This document shows, piece by piece, positions 16,815 to 27,337 of a DNA stretch of 64,000 nucleotides. A program made the translations under genes and the position numbers. Position 1 is the stretch's first letter. Every line of letters starts with the position of its first letter. The notes below the pieces were generated by a model. It did no database searches. It saw nothing but the letters and a program-made list of their open reading frames with translations, and was not told the origin of the DNA. This DNA comes from CAMLIZ01 sp036231905. GTDB taxonomy: Bacteria > Pseudomonadota > Gammaproteobacteria > Burkholderiales > Burkholderiaceae_C. Location: positions 434,001 through 498,000 of the forward strand of contig NZ_JAZARE010000003.1 of the NCBI RefSeq assembly GCF_036231905.1, read 5' to 3'.

Positions 16815-17990
16815 TTGAAGGACACCCTGCGCATCGACGACACCCCTGCGGCCGTGGACTCGGCGGCGTGGAATGCACTGCTGGCACAGCAGGCAAAACC
16901 CACGCCCTTCATGCGCCATGAATTCCTGAGCGCACTGCATGCGTCCGCCAGCGCAGCGGCCGACACCGGCTGGGCGCCCTGCTTCATCACGCTGTGGCGT
17001 GGCCGCGCCTTGAGAGCCGGTTGCGCCCTGTACCTCAAGAGCCATTCCTATGGCGAATACGTCTTCGACTGGGCCTGGGCGGACGCCTACGAACGCCACG
17101 GCCTGAACTACTACCCGAAGTTGCTCAGCGCCGTGCCCTTCACGCCCGTGCCCGGCACCCGCCTGCTGGCCGTCGATGCCGAGGCTCGGGGCCTGCTGTT
17201 GCAGGCGATCACGCAACTCGCCCGCAACAGCGAGCTGTCCTCGGCCCACCTGCTGTTCGGCGACGAGGCCGACATGGCGGCGGCCGAAGCGCACGGCTGG
17301 ATGCGGCGCAGCACGGTGCAGTTCCACTGGCACAACCGCGTGGATGCACCGTTCGCGGACTTCACCGACTTCCTGGCCAGCCTGCAACGCGAAAAGCGCA
17401 AGAAGATTCAGCAGGAACGCCGCCGCGTCGCCGAAGCGGGTGTGCGCTTTTCAGTGCACCACGGTCCCGACATCGACACGGACCTGTGGGACTTTTTCTA
17501 CCGCTGCTACACCCGCACTTACCGCGAACACCGCTCCACGCCGTACCTGACACGCGACTTCTTCCACCGCATGGCCGAGCGGATGCCGGACAACTGGTTG
17601 CTCTTCATTGCCGAGCGCGAAGGCCGGCACATCGCCGCATCGCTGATCGCGCTGGACCCTGAGCAACGGGTCGCCTACGGGCGCTACTGGGGCGCCACCG
17701 AGCATGTGCCGCTGCTGCACTTCGAGGCCTGCTACTACCAGCCGCTGGCCTGGTGCATCGCCAACGGCTACCAGCGCTTCGAGGGCGGCGCCCAGGGCGA
17801 GCACAAGATGGCGCGCGGCCTGCTGCCGGTGCGCACGCATTCAGCGCACTGGCTGAGCGCTCCCCGCTTCGCCAGCGCGGTGGCCGATTTCCTGCAGCGC
17901 GAAGGCGCCGGCATCGACGCCTATGTGGACGAGTTGCAGGAGCGGAATCCGTTCAAGCGGGGCGCCGGGCCGCTCCCAAGCGCGGCTTGA
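16815..17990 (+). CDS. COG3146 predicted N-acyltransferase (FemAB/GNAT-like)
   Basis: The protein has about 391 residues if started at TTG 16815. No convincing ribosome-binding site is seen and the frame is open upstream, so the start is uncertain. Recognisable family segments include PFMRHEFLSALHAS, SYGEYVFDWAWADAYERHG, REKRKKIQQERRRV and GGAQGEHKMARGLLPV. The fold is a double GNAT/FemAB type that would transfer an acyl or aminoacyl group. The substrate is unknown; peptidoglycan is often suggested by annotation only. Divergent from glnB. Confidence 0.78.
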   Translation: MKDTLRIDDTPAAVDSAAWNALLAQQAKPTPFMRHEFLSALHASASAAADTGWAPCFITLWRGRALRAGCALYLKSHSYGEYVFDWAWADAYERHGLNYYPKLLSAVPFTPVPGTRLLAVDAEARGLLLQAITQLARNSELSSAHLLFGDEADMAAAEAHGWMRRSTVQFHWHNRVDAPFADFTDFLASLQREKRKKIQQERRRVAEAGVRFSVHHGPDIDTDLWDFFYRCYTRTYREHRSTPYLTRDFFHRMAERMPDNWLLFIAEREGRHIAASLIALDPEQRVAYGRYWGATEHVPLLHFEACYYQPLAWCIANGYQRFEGGAQGEHKMARGLLPVRTHSAHWLSAPRFASAVADFLQREGAGIDAYVDELQERNPFKRGAGPLPSAA

Positions 17991-18034
17991 CCCCCGCGGG
18001 GGTGGTCGCCGTCTCCGGCGACCGGGGGCACCGC

Positions 18035-20755
18035 TCAAGGCTGCTTGAAGTCCCCGCCGACGCCAATGACGAACGCCTGGGGCTGCAGGTGTTTCCGCAT
18101 CACGGCATTCACCTGGTCGGCGGTCAAGGCGGCCAGCGCTTCGTCCACCCTCTGCGTGATCGCGAAGGTGCGCTCGAGGAACAGGTTGGCTGACAGCGAC
18201 CCCGCCAGCTGCGCGTCCTGCGCGCGGCTCAGGCGTCGGAAGTTGAGCAGCGCGGTCTTGGCCGATGCCACTTCTTCCGGCATGAAGCCCTCCTTCAATG
18301 CGCGCGCCACTTCCTCGCGGAAGCCCTGCTCCACCTTGTCCCGGTTCTGCGGCGCGAAGATCGCCCCGCCCTGCCACACCGAGTTCGGCTCGAAGTTGTT
18401 CCAGCTGACATAGCTGTAGGTGCTGTAGGACAGGCCCTCGCGCTCGCGGATGCGCTTCCACAGGCGCGAGTCGCCGCCCGAACCCAGCATGAAGTTCCCC
18501 AGCATAAAGGCCGGGTAGTCCGGGTCCAGGTCGTTCAGCGGCACGTGCTGTTGCACGCTGAGCACCGCGTTCTGCTTGTCCGGCGTCTTGAACTCCAGCC
18601 GGCTGGCCGGCGGGTTGTACAGCGGGTTGGGCACGCGCGCAAAGGGCGACGGGCTCTTCCAGTCGCCGAAGGCCTGGTCCAGCGCCTGCCGCACGGTGGC
18701 GACGTCGAAGTCGCCCACCGCACCGAACTGCGCGTTGGACGCACCATAGAAGCGGCGGTGGAAGTCCTTCAGCTGCTCGACGTTGACCGCCTTGATCTCG
18801 GCCACGATCTCGTCGAAGCTGCGCGCATAACGCACGTCACCGCGCGGATAGGGGTTGCCATGGCGCGCGACCGCGTTGGCCACGATGGCCTGCGGGTCGT
18901 CGCGCTGCTGCTGCACCGAGGTGATGCCCTGGCGCTGCAATTCATCGAGCGCGCTGGCCGGGAAGCTCGGTTGGCGCAGCAGCTGGCCGACCAGCGCAAT
19001 CGTGTCGGCGATGGTCTCGCGCTGGGAGGTGATGTTCACCGACACCGCGCCCGCGCCGCCGCCGATGGCCACCTCGCTGCGCAGCTGGTCCAGGCGGTCC
19101 TGGATCTGCTCGCGGCTCAGCTGCGTGGTGCCACGGTCCAGCATGCTGGCCACCATGGAGGCGACCTCGCCCTGGCCGAACAGGCTCTTCTCGTCGCCGT
19201 AGCGCAGGGTGAGCGTGGCGCGCACGGTGTTGCCGCGGCTGGGCTTGGGCAGCAGCGCCGCCTTCAGGCCGCTGGGCAGGCTGAAGCGTTGGGTGCGGGC
19301 GTCGATGTTGGCCGGGGTGGGATCGAAGGCCGCCACCGCGGCCACGCCCGCCTGCGGCTTGAACTCCTTGATCTGCTGCGCCACGTCCACCATCGCTGGC
19401 GCCGGCGCACGCACCGGCTTCTCGGTGGGCAGGTAGAGCGCGAGCGTGCGGTTGGCCTGCAGCAGGCGCTCCTGCGCGACCCGCTGCACGTCGGCCAGCT
19501 TGGCATCGCGCACGCGGTCACGCAGGAGGAAGAACAGGCGCCAGTCGCCGAGCGCGATCGATTCCGACAGCGCCACGCCCACCGCCTCCGGATTCGTGTA
19601 CTGCAGGTCCCAGCTCTTGAGCCACTTGGCCTGCGCACGCTTGAGTTCGTCGGCCGTGATCGGCTCGCTGCCCAGGCCCTCCACCACCGCGAGCAGTGCG
19701 TCGCGCGCCTTGTCGACGTCCTGTCCAGGCGCCAGCTGCACACCCCACAGACCCACGCCCGGGTCGTGCATGGCCAGGGTTTCGCTGAAGGCGCTGGCGG
19801 CGAGCCCCTTTTCCACCAGGCGCTTGTGGATGCGGCCTGAAGGCGTGTCGCCCAGGATGAGCGCGAGCAGTTCCACCGCGGCAAAGTCGGGGTGCGCGCC
19901 AGGGGGCACGTGGTAGCCCGCCATCATCAAGGTGGCACCGCCCACACGCCGCAGGGTGACGCTGCGTTCACCGTCCTGCGCGGGATCCAGGGTGTACAGC
20001 TGCGGGCGCTGCTGCCTGGAGCGCGGGATCTTGCCGAAGCTGCCCTGGACCCAGCCCAACACCTTGGCGGGATCGAACTTGCCCGACACGATCAGCGTGG
20101 CGTTGTCCGGCTGGTAGTACAGCCGGTAGAACGCCTGCAGCCGGCCGATGTCCACGTTCTCCACGTCGGCCCGTGCGCCTATCGTCGTCTTGCCGTAGTT
20201 GTGCCACTGGTACATGGCGGCCAGCGTCTTCTCGAAGAGGATGCGGCTGGGGCTGTTCTCGCCCATCTCCATCTCGTTGCGCACCACCGTCATCTCGCTG
20301 TCCAGGTCCTTGCGCGCGATGAAGCTGTTGACCATGGCGTCGGCCTGCCAGTCGAGATACCACTTCAGGTTCTCGTCGTTGGCGGCGAAGCTGGCGAAGT
20401 AGTTGGTGCGGTCCAGCCAGGTGCTGCCGTTGGCCCGCAGGCCACGCTTGGTGAACTCGGCCCACACGTTGCGGTGCGTGGGTGTGCCCTTGAACAGCAA
20501 GTGCTCCAGCAGGTGGGCCATGCCGGTTTCGCCGTAGCTCTCGTGGCGCGAGCCCACGCGGTAGGTCACGTTCACCGTGGTGGTGGGCTTGGAGTCGTCC
20601 GGCGCCAGCAGCACCTGCAGGCCGTTGGGCAGCCGGTATTCGGTGATGCCCTCCACCGACTGCACCGGCTTGGGATCAGTCGCCGCCGCGGTGGCCGCAT
20701 GGGCGGGCAACAGGGTCGTGGCAACGAGGCAGGCAGTGAGCAGGCGGAGCAGCAT
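18035..20755 (-). CDS. Two-domain M16 zinc metalloprotease (periplasmic insulinase family)
   Basis: The protein has 906 residues from ATG 20755, chosen because it opens a clear signal peptide (MLLRLLTACLVATTLLPAHA). The alternative ATG at 20767 has its purine-rich site too close. The inverted zinc motif is HLLEH (residues 81-85), with the third ligand region EMTVVRNEMEMGENS downstream. The second, inactive M16 half starts near RFSLPSGLKAALLPKP and ends ...VIGVGGDFKQP. The duplicated architecture matches pitrilysin-like proteases that clear peptides in the periplasm. The gene is flanked by the ppa terminator upstream and a convergent gene downstream. Confidence 0.9.
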   Translation of the reverse strand: MLLRLLTACLVATTLLPAHAATAAATDPKPVQSVEGITEYRLPNGLQVLLAPDDSKPTTTVNVTYRVGSRHESYGETGMAHLLEHLLFKGTPTHRNVWAEFTKRGLRANGSTWLDRTNYFASFAANDENLKWYLDWQADAMVNSFIARKDLDSEMTVVRNEMEMGENSPSRILFEKTLAAMYQWHNYGKTTIGARADVENVDIGRLQAFYRLYYQPDNATLIVSGKFDPAKVLGWVQGSFGKIPRSRQQRPQLYTLDPAQDGERSVTLRRVGGATLMMAGYHVPPGAHPDFAAVELLALILGDTPSGRIHKRLVEKGLAASAFSETLAMHDPGVGLWGVQLAPGQDVDKARDALLAVVEGLGSEPITADELKRAQAKWLKSWDLQYTNPEAVGVALSESIALGDWRLFFLLRDRVRDAKLADVQRVAQERLLQANRTLALYLPTEKPVRAPAPAMVDVAQQIKEFKPQAGVAAVAAFDPTPANIDARTQRFSLPSGLKAALLPKPSRGNTVRATLTLRYGDEKSLFGQGEVASMVASMLDRGTTQLSREQIQDRLDQLRSEVAIGGGAGAVSVNITSQRETIADTIALVGQLLRQPSFPASALDELQRQGITSVQQQRDDPQAIVANAVARHGNPYPRGDVRYARSFDEIVAEIKAVNVEQLKDFHRRFYGASNAQFGAVGDFDVATVRQALDQAFGDWKSPSPFARVPNPLYNPPASRLEFKTPDKQNAVLSVQQHVPLNDLDPDYPAFMLGNFMLGSGGDSRLWKRIREREGLSYSTYSYVSWNNFEPNSVWQGGAIFAPQNRDKVEQGFREEVARALKEGFMPEEVASAKTALLNFRRLSRAQDAQLAGSLSANLFLERTFAITQRVDEALAALTADQVNAVMRKHLQPQAFVIGVGGDFKQP

Positions 20756-20793
20756 CGGTTCGACCATCCTTCGGCAAAGACCGGCAGTGTAGG

Positions 20794-20829
20794 CAACAAA
20801 ACAAAAGGGAGCCCGTGCGGGCTCCCTTC
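20794..20829 (-). terminator. Terminator of ppa
   Basis: On the minus strand, arms AAGGGAGCCC and GGGCTCCCTT surround a four-base loop and run into TTTGTTTTGTT. It lies just after the ppa stop and ahead of the M16 gene, so the two are separate units. Confidence 0.85.
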
Positions 20830-20851
20830 GACGCAAACCGAGGCTGCGAGT

Positions 20852-21391
20852 TCAGGCGCCGTGCTTCTTGGCCCAGGCCGCCATGCCGGTGCGCACTTCG
20901 GCGCGTGCGCCTTCGGGGCCTTCCCAGCCCAGCACCTTGACCCACTTGCCCTTCTCCAGGTCCTTGTAGTGCTCGAAGAAGTGCTGGATCTGCTGCAGGC
21001 GCAGGTCGTTCATGTCCTCGGGCTTCTGCCAGTGGGTGTAGATCGGCAGGATCTTGTCGATGGGCACGGCCAGCAGCTTGCTGTCGCCGCCCGCTTCGTC
21101 TTCCATCTTCAGGATGCCGATCGGGCGGCAGGTGACCACCACGCCAGGGATCAGCGGATACGGCGTGATCACCAGCACATCCACCGGGTCGCCGTCGTCG
21201 GCGAGCGTCTGCGGGATGTAGCCGTAGTTGCACGGGTAGTGCATGGCCGTGCCCATGAAGCGGTCGACGAACAGCGCACCGGTCTCTTCATCGACCTCGT
21301 ACTTGATCGGGTCGGCGTTCATCGGGATCTCGATGATCACGTTGAACTCGTCAGGTGCCTTGGCGCCGGGGGTCACGTTGTGCAGGCTCAT
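20852..21391 (-). CDS. ppa: Inorganic pyrophosphatase, soluble family I
   Basis: The protein has 179 residues from ATG 21391 (MSLHNVTPGAKAPDEF). The signature DGDPVD is at residues 66-71. Lys/Glu/Tyr residues of the hexameric enzyme are present (EIPMNADPIKYEVDE, HYPCNYGYIPQTL). It hydrolyses cytosolic pyrophosphate. It is divergent from hppA, the membrane pyrophosphatase that uses the same substrate, with about 250 bases between the starts. Confidence 0.96.
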   Translation of the reverse strand: MSLHNVTPGAKAPDEFNVIIEIPMNADPIKYEVDEETGALFVDRFMGTAMHYPCNYGYIPQTLADDGDPVDVLVITPYPLIPGVVVTCRPIGILKMEDEAGGDSKLLAVPIDKILPIYTHWQKPEDMNDLRLQQIQHFFEHYKDLEKGKWVKVLGWEGPEGARAEVRTGMAAWAKKHGA

Positions 21392-21641
21392 GGTGATTGC
21401 CAAATGATGTGGTGAATCGCGAGGGAAAACCCGGATTCTACGGGTGGCACTTGCTTTGCCCTGACGGCACGCGGGCATGACACGCCGATGACGCGCGGTC
21501 AAAAACAGGTGTTTCCGCCACGTTGTCAGTGTCATGCCCTTCACTTAGCATGGCCCGCGACCCGTCCCCTGCCTCCTGCAGCGCAGGCGAAGAGCGGGCA
21601 CATCCAATCCACAGGGTTCAAAACCAGAAGGAGTTGCCTTG

Positions 21642-23813
<2,172 letters not shown>

Positions 23814-23833
23814 GCCGGCCGCTGCGGCGTGAC

Positions 23834-23859
23834 AAGGGCCACTGCGGTGGCCCTTTTTT
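23834..23859 (+). terminator. Terminator of hppA
   Basis: The stem GGGCCAC / GTGGCCC (23836-23842 and 23847-23853) has loop TGCG and is followed by six T residues. It starts about 20 bases after the hppA stop. Confidence 0.88.
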
Positions 23860-23945
23860 CATGGCGCGCTGGGCAGACCCTCTTCTGCCCTGGCGGGCCG
23901 CGGGGTACAAAGCCCATCGGCCTTGCCGTCGCGGCAGTATTGATC

Positions 23946-25013
23946 GTGCACCCGCCCCTCACTCCCTTCCCGGTCCTGGACGAGATCGGCCATGAGCCGT
24001 GGGAATGGCCGCTGCCGGGGTTCATCTCACTGCACGTCGTCGTGCCCCGCTGCGACAGCGAGCAGCCCTGCCTCATCGAAACGCTGGCTGGCACCACGAC
24101 CGAAGGCCAGATCGTGCGCATCGACCCGGGCCAGCGGACGGTGAGGTTTCGCATGAGTGCGGACGGCCCACCTCTGGCGCTGCCGTTCGATCGTTTCAGG
24201 CGCCTGACGCTGACCACGCCGCTCACCGCGGTGCCGCGGCCGATCGGTGTACCGGTGTGGCGCGTGCCGGCCGCCGAGGAGGAACGTGCATACCGCCTCA
24301 CCACGCCGGCCGGCGGCCCGCCGCTCGCCGGCATCACGCTCGGCCATGTGGAGACCGAGCACGGGCTCTTCCTCTTCACGCCAGTCAACGAGGACCGCTC
24401 GGTGCAGCGCGCGTTCGTGCCGCGAAGCGCGTACACGCAGGCCGAATTCGGGCCGACGGCGGTGGACACGGCGGCGGAGCGATGGATCGCCAGCCCTTCG
24501 GAGCTGGTCGCTGCACTGGAGCGCCAGTCGCACATGCCGGTGCTGCCGCTGGGCGACTCGCTCCTGCAACTGGGCCTGCTCACTCGGGGACAGCTGTCCC
24601 GCGCGCTGGCCGCCCGCGACGACCGCCGCCCGCTCGGCGAGCGCCTGGTGAGCGAAGGTTTGCTGTCCGCTGCGGACCTGCAGACCGCGCTGGCCCACAA
24701 GATGGGCTATCCCATCGTGGACCTCACGCGTTTCCCGGTCGACCCCGCTGCAGCGCGGCGCCTGCCCATGGCCCGCGTGGCCGAGTTGCGCGCCTTGCCG
24801 CTGATGTGGCACGACGGCCGGCTGGTGGTGGCCGTGGACCGCCTGTCACGCGTGAACCGCCTGCGCGAACACCGGGCGCAGTTGCAGCTGGACTTTCTGC
24901 CTTGCCTGGCCTCGCAGCGCCAGATCCAGCTGGCGTTCGCGGCGCTGGTGAAGCAGGACCTGTGGTCCCCCAACGAGCGCGTGCCGCACGGCGTGTTCAA
25001 CACGACGCTGTAG
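23946..25013 (+). CDS. Stand-alone MshEN (GspE N-terminal type) domain protein
   Basis: The protein has 355 residues if started at GTG 23946; TTG 23940 and earlier codons are open, and no ribosome-binding site decides it. Residues 1-130 form a beta-rich region of unknown family (CLIETLAGTTTEGQIVRI). From about residue 200 there is a double repeat, LGDSLLQLGLLTRGQLSRAL then PLGERLVSEGLLSAADLQTAL, followed by a GYPIVDL / LPLMWHDGRLVVAV segment. This is the MshEN/T2SSE_N domain, which in MshE binds cyclic di-GMP. The ATPase domain of GspE/PilB is absent. A c-di-GMP receptor role is inference. Confidence 0.68.
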   Translation: MHPPLTPFPVLDEIGHEPWEWPLPGFISLHVVVPRCDSEQPCLIETLAGTTTEGQIVRIDPGQRTVRFRMSADGPPLALPFDRFRRLTLTTPLTAVPRPIGVPVWRVPAAEEERAYRLTTPAGGPPLAGITLGHVETEHGLFLFTPVNEDRSVQRAFVPRSAYTQAEFGPTAVDTAAERWIASPSELVAALERQSHMPVLPLGDSLLQLGLLTRGQLSRALAARDDRRPLGERLVSEGLLSAADLQTALAHKMGYPIVDLTRFPVDPAAARRLPMARVAELRALPLMWHDGRLVVAVDRLSRVNRLREHRAQLQLDFLPCLASQRQIQLAFAALVKQDLWSPNERVPHGVFNTTL

Positions 25014-25217
25014 CCGACGACCGGGCGCTTCGGCCCCCGGGGCCGCGTGTCAGCGCCGTCCCACACTTTGTTGCGCGATCCGCTTTCACGTCAGCCGTCC
25101 GGCATGGTGTAACGTTTGAATGTCACCCGCTCGGCGGGCGTCGTCTTGATGCCGTATCAGCTTGGCGTGTCCAGTCAACGCCGATGCGGCCCTGCATCTA
25201 CTTGAAGGACCGCCAAC

Positions 25218-26237
25218 GTGAACCTCTTTCGTCGCCGCCTCGCCCTTGCCCTGGCGCCCGCGCTCCTCTCGTGCAGCCTGTTGTTGGGGGGTTGCGGGGG
25301 CGGGGGCAGCGATTCCACCTCGTCTCCCCCTCCGACGACCGGCGGGCCGGCGTCGGTGGAGCGCGAGATATCGCCTGCCGCAGTGGACGCCCAGGTCAAC
25401 ATGGCGCTGGAGCCGCATGTGGCGATCAACCCGTCGCCTGACGTGGCCGCCGCGCACAAGCTGTTCGTGTTTCTCCCCGGCACCAGCGGCACGCCGGAGA
25501 TGTACCGGCTCATCCTGCGCAGCGGCGCTCGGCGTGGCTTCCACACGCTGGGACTCAACTACCCCAATCCCACGGCGGTGGGTGAGCTCTGCTTGGGCAG
25601 CTCCGATCCCAACTGCTTCTTCAAGGTGCGCAGCGAAATCATCTCGGGTGCACCTCTGAGCGACCTTGTCAGCGTGAACGTGCCCAACTCCATCGTCACC
25701 CGGCTCACGGAGACGGTGGCATATCTCAACCAGCACTTCTCGGACGAAGGCTGGGGCCAGTACCTGCTGAGCAACGGGCAAATCGACTGGTCCAAGGTCG
25801 TGATGTCCGGCCACTCCCAAGGTGGCGGGCATGCCGGCTTGATGGCCAAGATGTTCTCCATGAGCCGGGTGGTCTACTTTGCGTCTCCTGCGGACTGGGA
25901 CGGGTCGGGGCCGGCCGCCTGGGTCAGCCTGCCGAATGTGACACCGGCAGTGCGCCAGTACGGCTTCACCCATCTCGACGACGACCTGGTGCCGATCGCG
26001 AAGCTGTCTCTCATCTGGCCCACGCTGGGGCTGGGCGCCATGACCACCGCTGTGAACGTGGACAACACGTCCCCCAGCCAGTTCGGCAACTCCCACATCT
26101 TCGTCACGAATGCCACGCCGCGCCTGGGCGGCATATCGCCGACCCACGGTTCCACCGTGCTCGACATGTCCACGCCGCTCGCCGGCAACGGCACGCCGGT
26201 GTTCGACCCGGTGTGGGCCGCCCTCTGCTTCGAGTAA
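25218..26237 (+). CDS. Alpha/beta-hydrolase-like lipoprotein
   Basis: The protein has 339 residues. The signal ends in a lipobox LLGGC with Cys26, followed by a Gly/Ser/Pro-rich linker (about 27-45), so the protein is probably membrane-anchored. The hydrolase core has LFVFLPGTSGTPEMY (oxyanion region) and the nucleophile elbow GHSQGG with Ser200. Late Asp and His candidates (HLDDDLVP; SHIFV) would complete a triad. It resembles BPSS1187-type putative esterases. The substrate is unknown. The 204-base gap before it holds no other gene I can support. Confidence 0.72.
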   Translation: MNLFRRRLALALAPALLSCSLLLGGCGGGGSDSTSSPPPTTGGPASVEREISPAAVDAQVNMALEPHVAINPSPDVAAAHKLFVFLPGTSGTPEMYRLILRSGARRGFHTLGLNYPNPTAVGELCLGSSDPNCFFKVRSEIISGAPLSDLVSVNVPNSIVTRLTETVAYLNQHFSDEGWGQYLLSNGQIDWSKVVMSGHSQGGGHAGLMAKMFSMSRVVYFASPADWDGSGPAAWVSLPNVTPAVRQYGFTHLDDDLVPIAKLSLIWPTLGLGAMTTAVNVDNTSPSQFGNSHIFVTNATPRLGGISPTHGSTVLDMSTPLAGNGTPVFDPVWAALCFE

Positions 26238-26293
26238 GCACGCGTTGATCGCGACGACCGCATCCAAGCGGTCGCGGACAAAAAGCGGCAACA

Positions 26294-26327
26294 AAAAACC
26301 CGGTGCCCTTGCGGACACCGGGTTTTT
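26294..26327. terminator. Bidirectional terminator between the lipoprotein gene and tRNA-Pro
   Basis: A 12-bp stem (AAAAACCCGGTG / CACCGGGTTTTT) has a 10-base loop, an A-run on the left and a T-run on the right. It serves the plus-strand hydrolase gene and the minus-strand tRNA. Confidence 0.88.
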
Positions 26328-26335
26328 GCGTTCAA

Positions 26336-26412
26336 TGGTCGGGGTGGCGGGATTCGAACTCGCGACCCCTTGCACCCCATGCAAGTGCGCTACCAGGCTG
26401 CGCTACACCCCG
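26336..26412 (-). tRNA. tRNA-Pro (anticodon GGG)
   Basis: This is a 77-base tRNA on the minus strand. Acceptor arms CGGGGTG/CACCCCG pair perfectly. The D-arm contains GCGCAGCCTGGTAGCGC. The anticodon stem CTTGC/GCAAG encloses loop ATGGGGT, giving anticodon GGG (codon CCC). The T-loop contains TTCGAAT. The discriminator A and a genomically encoded CCA are present. It lies downstream of merR and ahead of the bidirectional terminator. Confidence 0.96.
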
Positions 26413-26448
26413 ACTGAGCCAAGCAGTATACCTGCAAAACAGGCCGCT

Positions 26449-26889
26449 TCAGATGGTGAGCAGGCCGCGGATCGACAGGAGTTCGTTGCGCATCTGCGCG
26501 AGCGACATCTCATGCACCTCCGGCAGCGGCAGGGCCGCGCCATCGGCGGCTTCCGGCTCCGCTTCAAGGCCTGCGTCAGGCGGCAAGGCGCTCTCGTCGA
26601 TCACGCTTTCCACCGCCTCGTGGCGGGCTGCGCCATGCTGGTCGGCCAGCCGGTTGCGGGCGCCGCTGATGGTGAAACCCTGCTCGTAGAGCAGCTCGCG
26701 GATGCGCCGGATGAGCAGCACCTCATGGTGCTGGTAGTAGCGCCGGTTGCCGCGGCGCTTCATGGGCTTGAGCTGCGTGAACTCCTGCTCCCAGTAACGC
26801 AGCACGTACGGCTTCACGCCGCACAGCTCGCTCACCTCGCCGATCGTGAAGTAGCGTTTGGCGGGGATGGCGGGGAGCGCTTTCTCCAT
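26449..26889 (-). CDS. MerR-family regulator next to ihfA
   Basis: The protein has 146 residues from ATG 26889. The N-terminal MerR helix-turn-helix is YFTIGEVSELCGVKPYVLRY, with the wing KPMKRRGNRRYY and a short coiled helix. The C-terminal half is acidic (EAEPEAADGAALPLPEVHE) and has no Cys cluster, so a metal sensor is unlikely. This MerR gene commonly follows ihfA in proteobacteria, including the pheST-ihfA operon here. Its target is unknown. Confidence 0.88.
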   Translation of the reverse strand: MEKALPAIPAKRYFTIGEVSELCGVKPYVLRYWEQEFTQLKPMKRRGNRRYYQHHEVLLIRRIRELLYEQGFTISGARNRLADQHGAARHEAVESVIDESALPPDAGLEAEPEAADGAALPLPEVHEMSLAQMRNELLSIRGLLTI

Positions 26890-26924
26890 TGAAATCAACG
26901 AGATCTAGCGGGAAAGTTCAGACT

Positions 26925-27329
26925 CTACTCGAACTCTCCTTCGGCAGGGATGTCACCTTGCACAATGCCTTTGAGCTTGTGACTTGCGTGAAATGTGACC
27001 ACGTTGCGGGCCTTGATCGGGATCGCCTCGCCGGTGCGCGGGTTGCGCCCCGGACGCGGCGCCTTGCGCCGGATGTTGAAGTTGCCGAAGCCCGAGAGCT
27101 TCACGTCCCGCCCGGTCACCAGGCTGGCGTGGATGATCTCGAAGAAGGCCTCCACCATGTCTTTCGACTCGCGCTTGTTCAGGCCCAGGCGCTCGAACAG
27201 CAACTCGGCCAGCTCCGCCTTGGTGAGGGTGGGCGTTTCGAGCGAGGGCAGGATCACGCGGTCGTGGGTGTCCTCGTCGTCCATGGCGGCGGCGTCGCTG
27301 GCGTTGTTCATGCTGCGTGGATCCATCAT
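26925..27329 (-). CDS. ihfA: Integration host factor alpha subunit
   Basis: The protein has 134 residues with an acidic N-terminal extension of about 33 residues (MDDEDTHDRVILPSLETP) before the conserved LTKAELAELLFERLGLNKRE. The DNA-bending arm GRNPRTGEAIPI and the core VKLSGFGNFNIRRK are intact. ATG 27326 and 27311 are alternative starts; no strong ribosome-binding site decides. It starts eight bases after pheT, the conserved pheT-ihfA arrangement. Confidence 0.94.
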   Translation of the reverse strand: MMDPRSMNNASDAAAMDDEDTHDRVILPSLETPTLTKAELAELLFERLGLNKRESKDMVEAFFEIIHASLVTGRDVKLSGFGNFNIRRKAPRPGRNPRTGEAIPIKARNVVTFHASHKLKGIVQGDIPAEGEFE

Positions 27330-27337
27330 GGTGACGT

